From positions 1,183,001 through 1,247,000 of the forward strand of contig JBBMOA010000016.1 in NCBI GenBank assembly GCA_037954235.1: a stretch of DNA of 64,000 nt, given 5' to 3'. Shown here piece after piece: positions 1 through 12,300 of this stretch (position 1 is its first letter; each line of letters starts with the position of its first letter). The notes under the pieces were generated by a model. The model was given only the letters and a program-made list of their open reading frames with translations. It was not told the origin of the DNA and did no database searches. The position numbers were made by a program, and so were the translations under genes. The DNA comes from Aulostomus chinensis (lineage: Eukaryota > Chordata > Actinopteri > Syngnathiformes > Aulostomidae).

Positions 1-668
1 ACCAGCGGCACTGAGACGACTTCTTTGACAATACCCAGAGCCGGAGCTGGCACACGTCCCGGCCGGCGTGCCATCTGTTTCTGGAGTGATGAGGATTCAT
101 CATGTGGGCACAGTGGGGAGAAGTCAGGAGGATGCTGGATGGAAGCGAGGCACAAGGAGGAATGTAATGGATGGATTTAAAATGGCTACTTCCCAGAACT
201 GGTGATGCCAATACAGAAGTGCTGAAGTGCAGAAGTTGGTCAAATGGAACATAAATCCTGGCTACAAGGAAAGCCAGCGAGTACAGACATGAAGTATCCT
301 GCCATTTCTTTTAGAATACAGAACACATTTGTCCTCCCAGAAAAAAAAAACACTGTAATTTTCTCTTTTTATAGGATAAGAGCCTAAACAAATGCAGACA
401 CTGACACTGTAGAAGCAATAATTGGATTAAACCAATCTTAATCACATTATTAAAGTTTTTCTGAACACACTTTGAAGTCTGCTGGAGTTTTCAAAGCATT
501 TTGTAACGATTCAGTCAAACTGCTTCACCGCTGCCAGCAAGTTTCACAAACTAGCTTGAGTCTTCAAAAACAATCAAGCGAACACTCAAAATGTACCGAC
601 ACAACAGACAAGACGTCACATCATGCAGGCAAGCACCTGCAGTTGTTCACAGGACTGCAAAGGCTGCA
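1..668. other. Non-repetitive stretch, no gene recognised
   Basis: I see no recognisable coding exon, RNA gene or transposon here. There is a short A-run near 340-350. The sequence is mixed-composition DNA leading into the minisatellite that starts at 694. Confidence 0.5.
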
Positions 669-706
669 GGATGAGGTGGGTTTGGAGTCCAACAGGAAGT
701 GGTCAT
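669..706 (+). repeat. Copy of a 38-bp dispersed motif (seed of the adjacent minisatellite)
   Basis: The motif reads GATGAGGTG, a T-rich centre, then AGTCCAACAGGAAGTGG. Similar copies lie at 18575-18612, 18618-18655 and 52042-52075. The last part of this copy (AGGAAGTGGTCAT) is also the start of the first 33-bp minisatellite monomer, so the minisatellite probably grew from it. What the motif belongs to is unknown. Confidence 0.6.
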
Positions 707-990
707 CTCCTGGTTCCTCCCCCAGCAGGAAGTGGTCATCTCCTGTTTCCTCCCCCAGCAGGAAGTGGTCATCTCCTGGTTCCTCCCCCAGCAGGAAGTG
801 GTCATCTCCTGTTTCCTCCCCCAGCAGGAAGTGGTCATCTCCTGGTTCCTCCCCCAGCAGGAAGTGGTCATCTCCTGGTTCCTCCACCAACAGGAAGTGG
901 TCATGCCCTGGTTCCTCTACCAACAGGAAGTGGTCATCCCCTGGTTCCTCCACCAACAGGAAGTGGTCATCCCCAGATTCCTCCCCCAGC
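694..990 (+). repeat. Minisatellite, nine 33-bp monomers
   Basis: Exactly nine head-to-tail 33-bp units fill 297 bp. Each starts AGGAAGTGGTCAT, continues with TTCCTCC and ends in CCCAGC or a variant (CACCAAC in later units). Early units alternate between CCTGG and CCTGT versions, which suggests two-unit expansion steps. Because 33 is divisible by three, several frames on both strands stay open, giving spurious 85-175 residue translations. Every unit holds an ETS-type AGGAAGTGG core. Confidence 0.95.
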
Positions 991-1106
991 AGCCAATAGG
1001 ATCGCTCCATGTGATTGTGGTGATTGAACCAGTAAATTAGCTCTGGTGAACAAAAGCTGATGATCTTCCAGGTTTAGTTCATCAAGATCATCTTCACTAA
1101 TGAACC

Positions 1107-1204
1107 CTCTGATGATGCTGGAAGCCTGGATGCTACGGTTAGCAGTGCTAAGCTAACGGTAGCCTAGGAAGGAACTACACCAGGGTCACATGACTTCAAG
1201 GTCA
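1107..1204 (+). repeat. 98-bp dispersed repeat, copy 1
   Basis: It aligns without gaps to 57841-57938. The first 21 bp (CTCTGATGATGCTGGAAGCC...) and the last 25 bp (CCAGGGTCACATGAC...TTCAAGGTCA) are identical between copies, while the middle holds roughly a dozen mismatches. No terminal inverted repeats, tRNA boxes or tail are visible, so the class is unknown. The conserved right end combines a CACATG E-box palindrome (GTCACATGAC) with a TCAAGGTCA nuclear-receptor half-site. Confidence 0.8.
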
Positions 1205-2330
1205 TGTGAGCCATGTTTACCTGGAATATTATTGGTTAGTCTATAACAGAAATACTTTATTCAGAATAAGGTCAAAAGTCCATGTCAATGAAGTCCTGGT
1301 GAAGCATATTAGGGGGGTGGGGCAGACACTCAGGAACAGGAAGTGGCCATGAAACCCGATGAGATCTACACCAACATGGAACAGGAAATGCTTGAAGAGT
1401 GAATGGAAATGAAAGCGTGAGCTCAGGTGCACAGAGACGTGACAGGCGAGTGTCAGCGGTTCTCAGGCCGTCTCTCTGCTCCGCTTCTTTCCTGCCTCCG
1501 TGTTTTTGTTGGACTGGCTCCCTCCTCCTCATCATCATCATCCCTCTGCCTCTCTTTTTCCATCCCTCCTCAGCTCATTTCTTTTCTGTTTTCACTGGAC
1601 TGCCTCCCAGTGGGACGACATGCTGATGACAGGAAAGAAAAAAGCCACAGCTGACTTCCATTAAGGAAAACCGGCAACTGAGACAATCCCATACTGTCAG
1701 TTTCCAACTCAGTCTGGAGCTCCAAGGCTTCTAAGAGCTGAAGTCTGCTGAGGCTCCAGAGAGGCAGCTACCAAAAACCCCTCCTTCCTGTGACCCGTGC
1801 GCTCCTGACTGCACATGAACGGAGTCGCCACGTTCCACACAAGGTTCTAGATAGACGTCCTCGAACCCTGCAGAACAATGCTTGACTTGTCTGAAGAGTA
1901 CAGAGTACAGGTGCCACATCAAATATGATTAATGATGCAGCAGCCTGAAGTGGCACAGTGAGAGTCCAGATACATCATGGAGCCCATTGTGTCCCAGGCA
2001 TGTAATTTCAGCACTTTTAAAGCAGACGTTCCTTGGCAACAAATAAACTCACAGCAGGAAGTGGCTTCCTTTTAGCTCGACTGTTTGAAGGGTCTATTTT
2101 ATGGATTAATACAAGACCTTCATCTGAACCAGCGGCTTTGGCGACCTTCCCCTGGCAACATCATTAACACAAGTAGCCAAGAAGGCAGCAAGACTTTTGA
2201 AACTCACATAATGTGACAACTGTTGTACTGAGATGAAGATACAAGGTGATGTCAATGCAGGCAAATGAAATCCACAGCTCTGCTGAAAATCCATGGTTCA
2301 AAAAAAAAAAAAAGCATTGATTTTTTTCTC
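1205..2330. other. Non-repetitive stretch, no gene recognised
   Basis: No exon or transposon recognised. Isolated CAGGAAGTGG words (1337, 2055) resemble the minisatellite core. A 13-base A-run lies near 2300. Confidence 0.45.
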
Positions 2331-2341
2331 TCAGAGTGAGC

Positions 2342-2408
2342 CGCCCCCCCCCACCAAAAACACACACACGCACACACACGCGCGCGCGCGCACACAGGCA
2401 CGCACACC
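2342..2408. repeat. C-run plus alternating CA/CG tract (Z-DNA-prone)
   Basis: A poly-C run is followed by (CA)n interrupted with CG and by about six consecutive CG steps near 2379-2391, then more CA/CG. Alternating purine-pyrimidine sequence with CG dinucleotides is the classical Z-DNA type. Confidence 0.85.
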
Positions 2409-3597
2409 GGCTGCTGGGTGAGCAGCTCTGGTGATTTGTGGATGTGTGGCTAAACTGTAATTGTTTCAGACATGTAGGTTACATCAACATTGTTCTGACC
2501 TGCTTCACCCAGAACTACACCCATCTGAACGTTGTAGGAACACCGTTAACTTCAGTCAGTTCTCAAATGACTTTAAATCTTTTAACCGATCAATCAAGAA
2601 AATGCTTCCTGGATTCCTCAGCTCTCAGAGAGCATCAGGAAAGTTGTGTTATTTCATAGATTTATTACGTGATAATTTAGGTTTTGAACCTCATTGTAGG
2701 AGGAAAGTACTCCCTGGAATAGTACTTAACATGGTTCAAAAGTACCACTACTCAGCTGAAGAGGAGTGTATCACCCGTGACCATTTACACCCCTCAGATA
2801 TTTACGATGATGTACATTTTTACTATTTTACGACCGCAGACATTGTCTCTAGATTCCTGTTTAGTTTAAATGTTTGCAATCTGGGTCAGAGAAAGTCACT
2901 TTGGAAACATGTGCTCAACAAATAACCTTCAGCACATTGAGAAGACGTGACGATGACTTCAAGAATAAAACCTCGTTCACAGGGACAGGCGTCTGGAGTC
3001 GGGAGTGCCAGATTAACAACTTTTTTCCGTATGGAACCCTGCAGGATGTCTGGCGAGTTGGTGAAGCTCCTCATGCTCTCACAGTTTAGCTTCAGACAGA
3101 TACTGGCTGTCTAAATACTGAACGTATGCAGATTTTGGATCAACTGGGTTGAATGTGCTAGCAAACAAGCTATGTAACAGGATCCCAGTTAGCTTAACAG
3201 CAAACAACAGACGTGTACCAGTTTTTAAAACCATGCGGTTCTACTGTAGTTACTGTTATACAGTTGTCATAATTTTGACTTAGAACCATATATTGTTCTA
3301 GTTATCAGTGCGAAGGCCCTTCTACACCTGAGCTTTGATCCTCTCTGCTGGTGCGGGCGGCTCCTGACCTCCCTATGATCTCAGGTGCGGCTCTCAGAAG
3401 TGGGCCAGTTGATTAAGATGGAGTAGCGTCCCTCCGCTAAGTGACCGCAGCTGTCAAGTTCTCACGTTCCTGCTGCTGCTGTAGCGACGGGGTTCACTTT
3501 ACCACGGCGCTTAGGAAGAGGTGGAGGGGGGCAACTGTCTGAGACTGTCAAGACTGGCTTTTAAAAAGACCCCGAGAGAGACAGAGAAAGTGATTGA
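2409..3597. other. Non-repetitive stretch, no gene recognised
   Basis: The longest open frame (2461-2925, plus, 154 codons) has no family signature that I recognise and no clear splice context. I treat it as chance. Nothing else stands out. Confidence 0.4.
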
Positions 3598-3672
3598 GTG
3601 AGGGAGGGAAGGAGAAGGGGAAAAGGAGGGAGGGAGGGAGGGAGGGAGGATGGAGGTGAAGGGAGGAGGACA
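3598..3672 (+). repeat. Purine-rich (GGGA)n tract, G-quadruplex-prone
   Basis: Nearly pure A/G for about 75 bp, including five or more consecutive GGGA units around 3627-3650. The plus strand meets the four-G-run pattern for a G-quadruplex, and the homopurine tract could also form a triplex. Confidence 0.85.
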
Positions 3673-3757
3673 ATGAGGCTTTTGATGAGGCCTTTCTGGG
3701 GTGCATATGTGGGTCACAGCATGAATAAACAGACTCACTACCCTCAGTTGATGATTT

Positions 3758-3759
<2 letters not shown>

Positions 3760-3806
<47 letters not shown>
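3760..3806 (+). repeat. (CA)n microsatellite
   Basis: About 23 uninterrupted CA units. Confidence 0.98.
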
Positions 3807-3905
3807 AACAGCCACGTTGACTTGTTACTTGTTTACATCCTTCTATTTCACTCATTTATAGATATAACCTCTTCTCCCCCTTTCCTCAAATCACTTGGCG
3901 TGCGT

Positions 3906-3906
<1 letters not shown>

Positions 3907-3941
<35 letters not shown>
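3907..3941 (+). repeat. (CA)n microsatellite
   Basis: About 17 CA units, 100 bp from the previous array and in the same orientation. Confidence 0.97.
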
Positions 3942-3943
<2 letters not shown>

Positions 3944-6700
3944 TACTGGAGTAGTGGTACCTCAGGTAACCTGAAAAGACCTCAACCCTTGAACAAAACT
4001 TTAAAATCATTCCCATGTTTAGGTTCAGTCTTGCCGACTTACACAGCTTTGAGTGAAATGTGATTCAAATCTGAGATCAAAGTGACAGACCTGCCGCTTC
4101 TGTGGAGCTCCCACCTGCTCACTCCTGTCAAAATGGCACAAATTGGAACAATTGGTTTATGTGGCATTTCTCCACACCTGTGGGCGGGACAGAGATCACA
4201 TGGACGGCATCGCAGCAACTGGATCAGCACCACGGAGAGCATCAGTCAGTCCTGACACACGGGTACCGGTGTCATGAATGAGGGAACAGGCCACAAACTT
4301 GCTGGGGCTGTAGGCTGGGTTTTAACAGACTTTACCAGCTCAGGCAAGATGGCCTGGTTCTATGGTTCTATGGTCATAGAGCCTCCTCATCAGGGTTAAC
4401 TACCAGGAGCCAGGTTACCAGGTGCTTGTTCGGTCCTAGTAGCTTCTAGCTAGCAGCATGTTGGAAGCCTGGACACTTTGGTTGCTATGATACGGAATAA
4501 TGGACGCCATCTCACTGGGTGCCATCAGCTTGAAGCCCTTCTTGACTGTAACTGCTCTGCACTCGCATGTTTGGGTTGTTGTCCCGCCCCTCCTCCCCTA
4601 TGATTGGACGATTTGGTAAAAGTGACGCGGTGAAGTTTTTCAACTCTTGGTGACCAGAAAAGAAGCTCGTCATGCTGCTGGTGTTCGTAGCCTCATGTAA
4701 AAGCCCCCAGCCCCCAGCCTCCGGTGGACCGGACTGCTGCGTAGGGTCATCACAAACGGAAGGCTTGCTAGTTCAGACCCGGGCCCCGTCAGAGAGGGAC
4801 ACCCTGATCCCACCTCTTCCTGATGCCATCTATTAGTCTCTGGGCATCAATAAGTATTGAGGGGTTTGTTTCACATCAGAAACTTAAACTATGATTTCAA
4901 AAGATGATCAGGTGCCAAAGACACGATCCGTTTTGAGTTACAGCAAACAGGGAGAAGCTTGTCAATCACTCTCCAGAAGTAAGCCAGGGCCATCCCCTCA
5001 GACCGCCGCCAGATGCCAGGCAGCATAAATCCTCAACTGTAATATGAGCTCTGCTGCTGCTCTTTTCCCAAAACTTCAATCTAAACTCAAAAATTGGTTC
5101 TTTCATATAATCGTATTTCACACGTCACACTGTCATTGTCCAGAAATCAGTCACTGTATCGTCAAATTATGACAGGATTCATATTGTAGAGGGTCTTGAG
5201 GCCATTCCTGACCCCTCCACATTCCATCATGTCCCCTCCATCGGGCAGATATTGTTTTATGGTTTTCATTATTTCTGCATGTTGTTTTTTCCTGCAGTTG
5301 TTAACTTATGATCTCATTTCTATTCTGGGCAGCAGCGTTGCATCATACTGTTCACCGTGAAGAGCAACCATCAGTCTAACGGGTGTTTTTACCGCTGTGA
5401 TTCACATCATCCTGCCATTATAACTGAGCCGGACCCTCAGCGCAACACGTCAGCCAGACACGTTCCTGCGCCTCCTCGTCCTGCCGCCGAGTCACCCCGC
5501 CTCATGAAACTGCTGCAGAGTCAGAAGAGAAGTTAATGGCAGTGCGTCACCAAGCCTCCTCACAGGGTCCAATCTCCCCCCAGGACTCACTCTTACTTTT
5601 GGTTTGGTTTCTGTTGCAACTCAGTCCACATTTCTTGTTCTTAGAATATTCTGCTTAGAAAGGAAGTAAATTAGAACGTAAAGTTAAGTAGAGTTGCAGA
5701 GAGACTCTGACACCAAGTCCCCTCACTTCCGATTGTTGCCAGAATTGCATTCAGCTCCTGAACTGACCTATAAATTGAGACATAATTATCACTTCAGACT
5801 CATTTTTATGTTTTTCTACGGTATCTGGCCGATAGGATGGAAATATGAAATAATGTATTTGTCAGTGGGTTCTACTTCAGGAGGATCAGAGATTCATCAG
5901 TTTTAGGGTACTGCAGCACTGATGTGTCGAGGGTGGCAGCCTTTTCAGTTCGGTGGGAGCTTCGGTTTGATGATGGTGAGCTGCAAAGACCAGTTTAGTC
6001 CCTGGTAGGAGGATTCCTTGTTCGATCCCTGGCTCCTCCTGATTTCTCCTGACAATACATTTATTTTATAGGATGAAGAGTCTCGTCTTCAAGGAGCTCC
6101 TATACACCACAAACAAGGTTATAAAACAATAGACACACACACGTGTGGTGTCCAGCCATCAGGGTTATCCCACGATTGGCTGCTGGCTCTCTGGCAGGAA
6201 ACGTAACCTATTCATTGTGTTTAAGCTGCAAATGGCATCACACACTGAAAACAAGCTGATGTTTGATTGTGTGATGAGACCTTCTCCTCCATCAGCAGAC
6301 GGCAGGATGAGGATCCTTTCAGGATGGCAGATTTGCCGGCTGGTTCCAGTTTCTCTCCTGGAACAGCGACTGTTTATTTCTTCTAACCCATCTCTCCGCC
6401 TCGCCGCTGTTTCTCTTTCTGACCTCTGTGACTTCCAAAAACACCATCTGAGCTACATTTTCAGAGCGGTTTATTTTAGGAATGTAATAAATGTGGAGTC
6501 GTGTGAAAGCTGCTTATTTGAGCTCTTGTAACTGGTCTGAGTGTTGGTCTTTTGTACTTTAAATCCTCACTTCAAATCCAAGACAAGCTTCAGAGAAATG
6601 TTTGGCTAATCACGAGCTGAGCCTCTGACAACATTTCTAAAGCGTTACACAAGCTGGTGTCTGGTCTCATTTGAGGTCTTTAACTTGCCACCCTTCCCGC
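3942..6700. other. Non-repetitive stretch, no gene recognised
   Basis: No coding exon recognised. A short TGGTTCTATGG doublet lies near 4355-4375. A segment around 5970-6040 ends in a B-box-like TTCGATCCC and may be a very decayed tRNA-SINE head, but I cannot find a matching A box or tail. The region from 4560 to 4760 and near 5450 is somewhat CpG-richer than average. Confidence 0.4.
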
Positions 6701-6701
6701 T

Positions 6702-6715
6702 CTCTCTGTCTCTCA

Positions 6716-6760
<45 letters not shown>
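6702..6760 (+). repeat. (TC)n-(AC)n compound microsatellite
   Basis: A CT-rich lead-in is followed by about 18 CA units. Confidence 0.95.
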
Positions 6761-6763
<3 letters not shown>

Positions 6764-6785
6764 GTATTTTTCAGAGGCAACGGTC

Positions 6786-6960
6786 AATATGCTGATCAAT
6801 ACCACTAACAATTAGAATCATTCATCTTTTATTCTTGTCAAATCTAATTCAGTGGGTGCAACAGAATGAGACTAACTGACACCATTAATTGGCTGATTGA
6901 TAATTGCGTCCTCTTGTGCCCATGAAGTCATATTACTCAACTAGAAATGACAATACAAAG
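6786..6960. other. Candidate conserved non-coding element
   Basis: A repeat-free, AT-rich segment with several homeodomain-like cores, including CCATTAATTGG and GATAATTG. It looks unlike the surrounding CA-rich DNA. This is inference from composition only; conservation was not tested. Confidence 0.25.
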
Positions 6961-7679
6961 AGTTGGACTGCTGCCATCAACGATCAGGCCGGGGAAAGTG
7001 CTCAGCATGCAGAAACTATCTTCAACACCAAACTCGAATCACTAGAAAGTTGAAGCTGCTCACAGGTCAAAGCAATGATGGTTCATTAACTCATTTTAAA
7101 GTTTGACGTTTCCAGGAGTGACCAGGAATATTTACTGTAAATGATATATTAAAGGATAGGAAATCAATTCTGCAGTCAGGTTCATTTGAAAGGCCAACTG
7201 AACTCTTTTGCTTCTTCGGAACGATGCTAGTTTTCATGTGGAGGGAAGTGTATCAGATGGGAAGCACCTGACAGGTTCACATGGAAAGGTTACATTTAAA
7301 AACAACAATAAAAAAAGAAGTGGATCTGAAGGAGGTACACGCCCACATTCCAGTGTCCTGGGGTCAGAGAACCGAGGGACCTGGGTCCAAAAGTCAAACT
7401 CTTCCCAGACAGTCCTGGTCACTCGGTGGTTTTACAAGCACAGTTGCAGTCCAGGTCAAGTCCTGTGGAACATGTGCAGGTCACCAGGCTGACTGAAGTG
7501 TGTACATGCTGGTGATCTCCTCTCCAGACCTGTTCACATGACCTCCTAAAGTCCTGCTGGAGTCAGAATCACACAAGTAGACTTTTTCTAACATCATGTG
7601 AACATACTGACCAAAGGGGATCTAAAGGTGCAGCCGCAGGGACAGCATCTGCTTTGGAACTAAATCGGGAGTAAATGAC

Positions 7680-8050
7680 CCCCTATAATGGCTCCCCATG
7701 AGAGCCAGGACTTCATCGATGGAGGATGGGAAACAGTGGGATGCTTCAGGTTCAAGTTGACCTGTCGATAAATGATGTGATGAAGGCCCTGCACAGGGCT
7801 GCCACTGTAAGGAGGAACTGGAGCCTCAGGGGGAGGGGCTCGGACATGGGGGGCTCAGAATAGAAGTTAGCAGCATCTGATAAGGATGCTTCCCAGGCAC
7901 CGAAGGCATTCCAGCCACGTCCACCTGGTAAGAAGCCTCACGGTGGACCCACAACACACAGCAAGAATTATATCTCACCTGGCCAGGGTGACCCAGGAGG
8001 AGCTGGCAGTGTTGCAGCAGAGGGGGTTACCTCACTCAATCCGCCACCAT
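7680..8050 (+). mobile_element. RTE/Rex3-like LINE, decayed 3' fragment
   Basis: The nucleotide order matches, from memory, the last part of the reverse-transcriptase ORF of a fish LINE whose 3' end is very common. It shows AAGTTGACCTGTCGAT near 7755, GGGAGGGGCTCGGA near 7830, GCATCTGATAAGGATGCTTCCC near 7875, then a segment corresponding to a TRWRDYIS-type C-terminus near 7950-7980. The reading frame is broken by indels, and an internal stretch upstream of 7810 is shorter than in intact elements. No GATG tail was found after 8050. Family assignment (RTE/Rex3) is less certain than the LINE call. Confidence 0.75.
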
Positions 8051-9342
8051 CCAACATGAGAAAGACTGGTTTGTCAGACGAGGGAGGGGGGAAGTCCTCC
8101 GATTCAAAGCAGCAGCTCGTGCTGCATTAGCATCATGTTTGACCACTTGAACAGTCCTTCTGGATCAGATTCCTGAGAGCTGGGATGAACTTGGTGCTAC
8201 AAGGCTCCTCTTGTACCAGTCAGTTTAGCTCATCTCTTATCAGTGATTGTGGCTCCCAGTGGCCCAAGTAGACATGTGATTCCTAAAAAGGTTGAGTCCG
8301 TGGCGATGCCCAGTCTTTGATCTGACAGCCAAGACAGCTTTGATGCATGCTTATCAGTAAACGCAAGGCTCTTACTCTTCTCCAGACGACTGGTCCTCCT
8401 CATGTTTTCCCTGGCAACCTCTCACTCCTTCCCTTCTTAAGCTCTCCATTTCCCTCTTTTCTCCCCCTTCTTCTTTACCCTTGCTGACCCCCCCCCCCCT
8501 TTTTTTTAAACAGAGCCTCTTGGACAAGTTCCTGAAAGACCTCCTCATCATGTCCTTGTTTCTGCAGCTCTACACTCGTTTGCTCCTAACTCGTCCTGAG
8601 ATTGAGTCAATCAGGACCGATGGGCTGAGGGAGAACTGCATTTGCATTTCGTCTTTCTCACATTCTGGCTGGTCCTAAACATGACACAGCCTGGAAAAAA
8701 GCCACGGGGGCTGCTTTTGTCTTACTGTTTGCCTTCTTTTGATCATCAGCATCTTTGTTTTTTCAAGACCAAGCTCAGATCTGTCATAGCCAGAAATATA
8801 ATATCAGGAGAAATGAGATGTTGGATAGTGGACAAGCCACAGCAGCTAAACACTAAACCAAGGAAGAGAGAGCAGAAAGCAGGTTAGGCAACATCAAGCG
8901 TCTCCGGAGAATCTCTGGACACGTGCCAGATCGAAGGTGTCCAATCTGATCACTCCTTCAACAGACAAAATGTATTTTAAATCAACCTGATCAGGGGAAG
9001 ATAGGAGACGAAGGTGAGGTTAACTTGATAACTGTAATGATGGATGTGGGCCAACCAGCAACATTTTCCTTACTTGTGAGGTAGTAACAGCGGTACCTTG
9101 ACCTCCTGGCTTCAGACACGTTTGCTGACTGGACTGCTCAAAATCTACGAGCCTATCAGGAGGTTCCAAGGTCCTGCTTGCCTGTTGAGTGCTTGCAACT
9201 GCAAAATATCTGACTGACATGCAGATATTGATTTACAAACAGTTTGAAAACCTCTTTAAAGATTCATGGCACACAGCCATGTTACACACAGAAAAAGGTC
9301 AGAGGTCAAGGTCCATGTGGCACACACGGCTTCTGGCAGTAC
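8051..9342. other. Non-repetitive stretch, no gene recognised
   Basis: It contains a C-run followed by a T-run at about 8488-8507. No exon or further transposon recognised. Confidence 0.4.
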
Positions 9343-9368
9343 TTTAGATATGATATTTCATATCTAAA
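9343..9368. repeat. Perfect short hairpin
   Basis: Arms TTTAGATATGA and TCATATCTAAA (11 bp each) flank the 4-base loop TATT. The hairpin is AT-rich and of unknown function. Confidence 0.85.
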
Positions 9369-12300
9369 TGGTCAACTTCAGCTTCTGACATTATCATTTT
9401 AACAGTCATCATTTCAGCTCATTTCTGCTCCACAGCCCAGTATGAGTCACCTGGACCGGCTCCTGAGGTCCAGAATGGCCCCCTGTGACCAAAGACAAGA
9501 TGAGAGCAGGAAAACTCCATTTCCTACCAAACCCGGTCGAGCCCAGGTAACACGTCACAGGTGTGGACATCACCGGGTTAAACAAGGTAGAAAAAAAACA
9601 GTTCCTGTAGTCGAGTAGAAGCTTTGAATGACATTCATGTGTGTGTGTGAATTCTCCGTGTTTTGTCTGGGAGAAGGATGTTCGTCCTGGGAGAAAGTGA
9701 GCCGATGGCAGTGTGACACCATAATCCTCCACAGAACTCCATCTTTGAAACAGCACTTGTAGCTTCTAAAGCTGCTTCTTGAGCGCCCGAGCCATGAAAT
9801 TCTGTGTGAAGTCGCAGCTGTCAGGCTCGCACGCTTTCCATTGACTTTTCCTTGTCACTTGCTGGAATACTTGATCTTTTAACAGACAGCACACGACACT
9901 GTTAATCTCAACAGGTTTTACATTGTCACAGCATCAACTTCTCTTGCGGCGTTTGTTGGTCTTGATGGTAAATGTCAGCGAGAGTGAAAACTAAACACTT
10001 GCTCATGCCATATTTGGCCCATCTGTTTTATCATTGATTCTGTTCAATGGAACATTTCATCCAGTTTCTTTTTTCTCAGAAAGCCTCAAAGTAACTCTGC
10101 CTTAAATAGAGGCCATTAACTGAAACACACCACAGAGGAAAGAGAGATAAAGAGGATGGAGGAGGATGAAGCGGTTGAAGCAATTTAGCCTCCTGTTTTA
10201 CTGTGATGAGAAGTCAGAGACGCCGGTTAGATGAGTCTTCAGAGAACAAGCTGAGAGCATGTTGTACTGTTACTGCGTGCTTGCAACAGAGCAGGAATGA
10301 ACAGGGTTACCATCGACACCTCTGTGACACGTGCAGTCAATGTCAGAGGCACGTTTAGCCCCTGAGGACTCGTCACCCAGTGACACGAGACAACACCGAA
10401 GAGGGTTTGAAATCTTTACCCATTTAAAACGTCTCAGCTCACAAACGCAGCACGACGATTTTGTACCAACTATCAAGACAGAACAAATGTGTTTTCCCTG
10501 AACATATTGAATATTGTGGTTACATCATCATTGGGTTAACAGAGGCTCTTATTTGCTTCCAGTTTGAGAATCCAAGCCAGTCCAGGATTCAGATCAGCAA
10601 CATTTATGATCTGAATCCCAGCATCTACTGGAGGAAACCCCAGAGACGAGAGGACCCATCAAAGGCAGCACACGGTGGTTCCAACGACAGCGATGGACAA
10701 GAATCACCTCCTGTGTTCCTGTTCTTAAATCACCCAGACTGCAGCTGTCAGATGAAAGCTCCCCGTCAACACCAACGTCAGGTTAAACTGCTATTCTTAA
10801 TTTGCTACCTTCATAACTGAGAATCAATCGCTGAGGTTGAAATGATGACGCATCAAAACACTCAACACGTTTTTCTCTGGAACAGCTTGTGACAGTGAGT
10901 CCCTTCAGGAACCTGGCCACAGTCACTCAGAGCTGCTGGCCGCGGCCGACCACAGGACGCTCAGCCATCAACGGGGGTCCTGACGTCATCATGTCTACAA
11001 ATCAACATCACCATGTAGTTACTCTGGCATTAATGTGATGTGAATGTAAAATTGTAATGGACTCCAGGCGGTTACACGCACAGATACGATGGCGTTTCGT
11101 TCTCCGACAGCGAGGACAGGGCAGCACTGGCTATTAGGTCAGGAAAGAGCCGGTGCATCGCCAAGGGGAATCCCACCTGACTCAAACACGTTCTAACACA
11201 CACCTACAGGGTTCACACACCAGGCTTCGAGAAGTGGCCTGAGAGTGTCAGTCGTCACTATCATCCAAGTAGGATGATAGGAAGGAAGTGCACACACTAA
11301 ATATATAATTATGAATATATAAACATTAATCCACACACACAGTCCTCTGCCCGGCTTCCAGAGGCAGATTTGTGAAAGCTCCTCTCTTGGAAAGAGTTGA
11401 ACACACCAGTACACACGGACACAAACATACACACGCACACATCATAATCCCGCCAAGTGCAGAGCTTTGCCCCCCTAAACACCCCCACCCTGCACACCAG
11501 AGACAGATGTTCTCTGTGATATTACATCTGTTTCCGCTGCACACACAAATCACACAGACTGACACACAAAACAAAGCCTTAATATTGAGGATGACACCAA
11601 CACGTTTCCTCACTGGAACAAAAGCTGTGTGTGTGTGTGTTTAAATCCATGTCTGCACAGCAGATTCTGACTGCTGGGGAAAGAGAAACATCGTGGTTCT
11701 CCAGCAGCAGGAACTGACTCACTGGAGAGCTGCTTCAAGTCCTTGGCTCTTCAGGCTGTGGGGGGGTGGGGGTGGGGCCCTTATCAAAGTGTCATTTAAG
11801 ACTATAAACCATGAGGAGAGTCAATTCAGCAGCGAGCATTCCACCTCTAATCCCTCTGTGTTGTGTCGATGATGTCACGTCTGATAAGCCGTATTCTTCC
11901 ACCAACAATCGCTGTGAAATCAATTACTACTAAACCCAGGCGAGGATCGTATCAGCGCTCGGGTGTTCAGGCGCGACGTGGAGGGGGAGAAGAACGCCAC
12001 AGGTGAGTTAATCACCCCGCTGACACCAATCAGTCACACCAGTGAGAGCAGCTGCCTAATACTTGGAAGGTCATCTGGGAACAACACAGGTGTGAGGTGG
12101 GCGGGTCTTCCCACAAGGTAGGTGGTCTGTGTCAAGGTGACATCCACAGGAATGGCACTCTGGTGGCATCTCTTCCCCGCTAAGCGGTCAACTCATCAGA
12201 GCAGCATCTTCCTCAAGCGCTCTAGGGTCCAGTTCTGGTGCTCAGGCTCATATTCAGATGGCGCTGCCATGAGCGTGGGCGTGGTCAGCAGCCACACGGC

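Noticed and set aside
694..990. CRISPR-like regular spacing
   Set aside because: The units are contiguous tandem copies with no unique spacers, and the genome is eukaryotic.
472..1040. Overlapping 85-175 codon frames on both strands
   Set aside because: All come from the 33-bp minisatellite, whose unit length keeps every stop-free phase open.
2461..2925. 154-codon plus-strand frame
   Set aside because: The product has some protein-like composition but no recognised domain, and there is no promoter or splice evidence.
5970..6045. Possible SINE head ending TTCGATCCCTGG
   Set aside because: Only the B-box-like end is convincing; no body or tail words follow.
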